Positions 61,001-64,000 of a stretch of 64,000 nucleotides of DNA are shown here, piece after piece (position 1 is the stretch's first letter; each line of letters begins with the position of its first letter). The notes under the pieces were generated by a model, which did not search any database, was not told the DNA's origin, and was given only the letters and a program-made list of their open reading frames with translations. Both the position numbers and the translations under genes were made by a program. The stretch is taken from positions 21,076,745 through 21,140,744 of the forward strand of contig CM075102.1 of NCBI GenBank assembly GCA_037576195.1, read 5' to 3'. This DNA is from Phytoseiulus persimilis (Eukaryota > Arthropoda > Arachnida > Mesostigmata > Phytoseiidae).

Positions 61001-64000
61001 AGAGAACGATGAGCAAGGAAAAGAAAGCTGTAAATGACTTGCGATTGAGCCCTAAAAGGGATTAGGGCCCGCATATTATGTCGTGTGCTGGAACGAGCAC
61101 GCGTGCCCCGAGGCACCACACTTACAAACACGCTCATTCACGCACATAGCCGCGCGCAGGACACGTACTTGCTGGCGCCATAGTTCGGGTATCGCTACAC
61201 GTCCGCCTCCTCCCATCGAAAGCAAATTTGTCATTTCTACATCTGGATGATGTGCCGCGACCTTGACGGACACAGCGCACGGAGCCATCTCTGACCGCTA
61301 GCCTCGAGCTCGCGCGGAATCCACGGCAATTTCTCTGCTGACTAGAATCCGTTCCATTCTGCGAGAAAGAATGTGTGACATTCGATCACTTTCGCGGATT
61401 CGAAGATTCTGAGCGTCGAGCCCGGAACGGTCATCAACGGCCATTCGTGAAACTGGTGAGAAGCTCGATCCAGAAGGAGCCGTGGTGCGAGGCCAGCTCG
61501 TGGAATTCTTGATCGTCGAAGAACGAGGAAACCCAAATTCGGGGAGTAAAGAGGAATTCGGAATGTGAATCTTTTCTATGGGTACGTGTCTCTCAAGGAA
61601 AGCTCCTCCATCAGGAGTCGCTGTCTCAGGTGCCATCCTCCGAAGCTCCCCGCTCTCGCCGAACTGAATCCTTCCAATGTACAGACCCGAGCGACAATAT
61701 GATCCAGCTGCCTGCAGGATGAGTGCAGAAGCGCATCAGGTACCAGAAGTTGACCTACCCTCGCTGTCTGGGCCCGAAAGCGCCAGAGGCCACCGAGGCG
61801 GAGCCCGCACCCGATGCCTCGAATGGAGACTGATGTTATGCGCCTACATTTCTTCTGCTCCAGGCCCTGTGGTGAGACTGGATAACATTCATCGCAACTT
61901 GAGAGCGCAATTCCTTTGTCGATGGAGGAAACTGCAGCTGTAATCTTTCGAAGTGCAGATTCCTCTCGGGTTCTCCCTTCCTTGCTGATTCAGGGTGTTA
62001 GCGCCTAGAAATCAGAGTTACGCACATATCTGCTAGATTCGGAGCACTGGTAACGTCGATATGGAATCGAAATTGCCCCCATGGGTGAGTTCCTAACGAC
62101 TCTGCTCTGCAGCTAAAACGTCGCTGACAACATGGGATTCAAATTCGACCCATCCATCTCGAAATGTTGGCTTATCCCAGGCCTGGTTATCATGGAGCCC
62201 TGCTGCCGCGGATAAATTCCAGCCTGACAGTGGCTCAAAGTCCCGTAGTCCTCCTCATTTCTGAGACGTCGCATTTGATGCTACCTCTGGATGCTCAGTC
62301 TTCTGAGGATTATGTTTCCGGAAAACTTTTGGAGGGCACAACTCGACTTACCTTATAGTGTCAAATAGGATTTCGGTACAGTTGGAGCCTGAATACCGAG
62401 GGTGGACCGGTCCTCCCTTGCAGAGCATCGTCCTGCGCCAAAGGTCGATGGGGGCCAGTGTGGTGGGCAGAGCGATGGGATGAGGGGGAAAATTCCCAAA
62501 ACAGATTTACATGGATGATCAATTCAGTTCAGGCATATCGACGAATGACCGACGGGAATCGGATCATTGTCGAGGGGGATAGTATCCCACTTCCCAGGCT
62601 CCTGTCCCGCTGAGTGCAGGTCATTCACATGGTATTCGGGGGATACGGAGGGGTGGGGGCATGAGATATGATGCCATTTCCGAAGCAGCGCTCTTTCCAG
62701 CACGAAAATTCCGCGCGAAACGCTCCCTCGGAACACCTCTCAACCCGCCCACCTCTCTCCAGGGCGACTTCCGAGTTATGAATAAGCATTCGGGGCCGAC
62801 AAGTTCGCACTCCATTGTTCGAGTGTTGCATTCATTGTTTGCTTTCTTGCACGGGTCTTCAGATAATCTTAATGAAAGCTCTCCCGCTCCTCAGCAGAGA
62901 GCCCAGTCGCACGCTATCACCCTGCAACTCCGGAGAGACCCCTCGAGAAACAAAACGACGGTTTTAATTTAGACCTCGCCTCACACCTAATGAGAAGCTG
63001 AGGAACAGGGAGCGATGTTTCAAACGATGCCGAGTCCGAGGCAAAGCGGAGCCTCGGAGCCCCACGAAGTGCGCACATCGCAGTGTGGCTTCCTATGCTA
63101 ATCCTTCCAGTTGCGGTCCGAGAACCGGGCAGCGATCCATAAGATGAATACATTGAGGAGTTCCCTCTGTGTCGTTCCACAAATGTCACCGTCGAACGAC
63201 CGAACTCTGCCAGTGCGTAGCCGACGATCGCAGCCAGCAGCGATTCCCGAAGAAGAAAGGAGCAGAAACACCAACTACGAGCCCACATCAGCATACGGAA
63301 GAGTCGTCGGATCGGACGACGCATCAATTTCTGTTCTACGAGGCTAATTCTCTCTCCCCCATCCCTGGTTTCGCAAAAGACGTTCGTCTCTCTTTCCCGT
63401 CGTCTGTCGAATCGTCTTCAACGATTTGAAGAACCCCAACGACCTCGGATTCGTTCTCTGTTCGCTCTCCATCCATGACTTTCTTCACCTTTCCCCTTCC
63501 CGCTCAGCTCCCTCCTTCGTCGGAACGATAATCACACCGGTGAGGCCTCTTTTTTTATTCGGTTCCCCATTTTAGTAGACTTAGAGGAATCGGATCTGGA
63601 AAGCCCAGACCAATCTCGAGCAGACCAATCTGCTCGCTGCACGGATGAGACCTCTCCCGTACGTTTCGCAATGAGCGGGTGATTCCGATCGCTTCACCCC
63701 GTTGTCGTTCAGCGCACATCCGTCGTTGTCCATCCCCTCCCCTCCTCTCAGGGCCGAGTCCCAATCGCCCCTTCGCAGAGCACGCATTATTTGTCGATGT
63801 GCCATCGGTTTGACGAGTTTTTGGCCCGCGGGTCCGGTCGAGAACTCCGACCACGTCTTCAAGCTCGTGACCTCGGATGGAATGTAGATTCAGATTCGCG
63901 CTGACTTCCATACTGCTGCAGATTGTCAATCCGACTGGATTTCAACCGTCGCCGGCGGGGGTCGGGGTCCGCAGACAGAGATCACCGGGCGGCGCAGGGT
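58001..64000. other. 3' flank to window end, nothing recognised
   Basis: Open frames of 60-184 codons occur on both strands, without domains, splice structure or compositional signs of coding. The last 70 bases follow an acceptor-like CTGCTGCAG at 63925 and are open in all three frames, which is too short to judge. No tRNA, rRNA or complete mobile element is seen. Confidence 0.55.

Noticed and set aside
63930-64000. Possible exon start after CTGCTGCAG at the right edge
   Set aside because: Only 70 bases remain and all three frames are open, so nothing can be concluded.

Overview
The window looks like animal nuclear DNA, most likely from an arthropod and probably a chelicerate (mite or tick); that placement is an inference. 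It holds short exons of 44-364 bases with clean GT/AG borders, separated by introns of about 0.2-9 kb. There is no operon structure and no dense set of long reading frames. One gene can be supported with confidence: the 3' part of a Dscam-family (Down syndrome cell adhesion molecule) gene on the + strand, from 7396 to about 52630. Thirteen exons join in one reading frame into 815 codons plus a stop. In order they encode the C-terminal half of an Ig domain (Ig8-like), a complete Ig domain (Ig9-like), four fibronectin type III domains, one membrane span and a cytoplasmic tail. The 5' end of the gene, including the first half of that Ig8-like domain, is not recognisable here and probably lies upstream.

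Layout: 1-7395 intron or upstream sequence with no exon seen; 7396-23459 the Ig exons with 6.2-kb and 9.4-kb introns; 24533-31971 FN3 domains resembling Dscam FN1 and FN2; 33014-35801 FN3 domains resembling Dscam FN5 and FN6; 38936-39050 the membrane exon; 39570-51117 the cytoplasmic exons; 51118 to about 52630 the 3' UTR ending at an AATAAA signal; 52631-64000 sequence without a gene I can defend.

Two points stand out. First, the second FN3 domain best resembles canonical FN2 and the third best resembles FN5, so FN3, FN4 and Ig10 of the canonical receptor are missing, with phase-1 borders on both sides of the junction. The roughly 1-kb intron at that junction carries a tRNA-Leu-like SINE-type sequence. 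Second, an 82-base exon candidate in the cytoplasmic part (45208-45289) is not a multiple of three. Skipping it keeps the 815-codon frame; joining it to either downstream exon ends the protein early. An alternative cytoplasmic tail is therefore plausible.

The introns and the 3' flank contain homopolymer C or G runs, short tandem repeats, tRNA-derived fragments, a 44-base tandem duplication and an inverted repeat at 55259-55501. Many long open frames lie on both strands in these GC-rich introns; I regard nearly all of them as chance.
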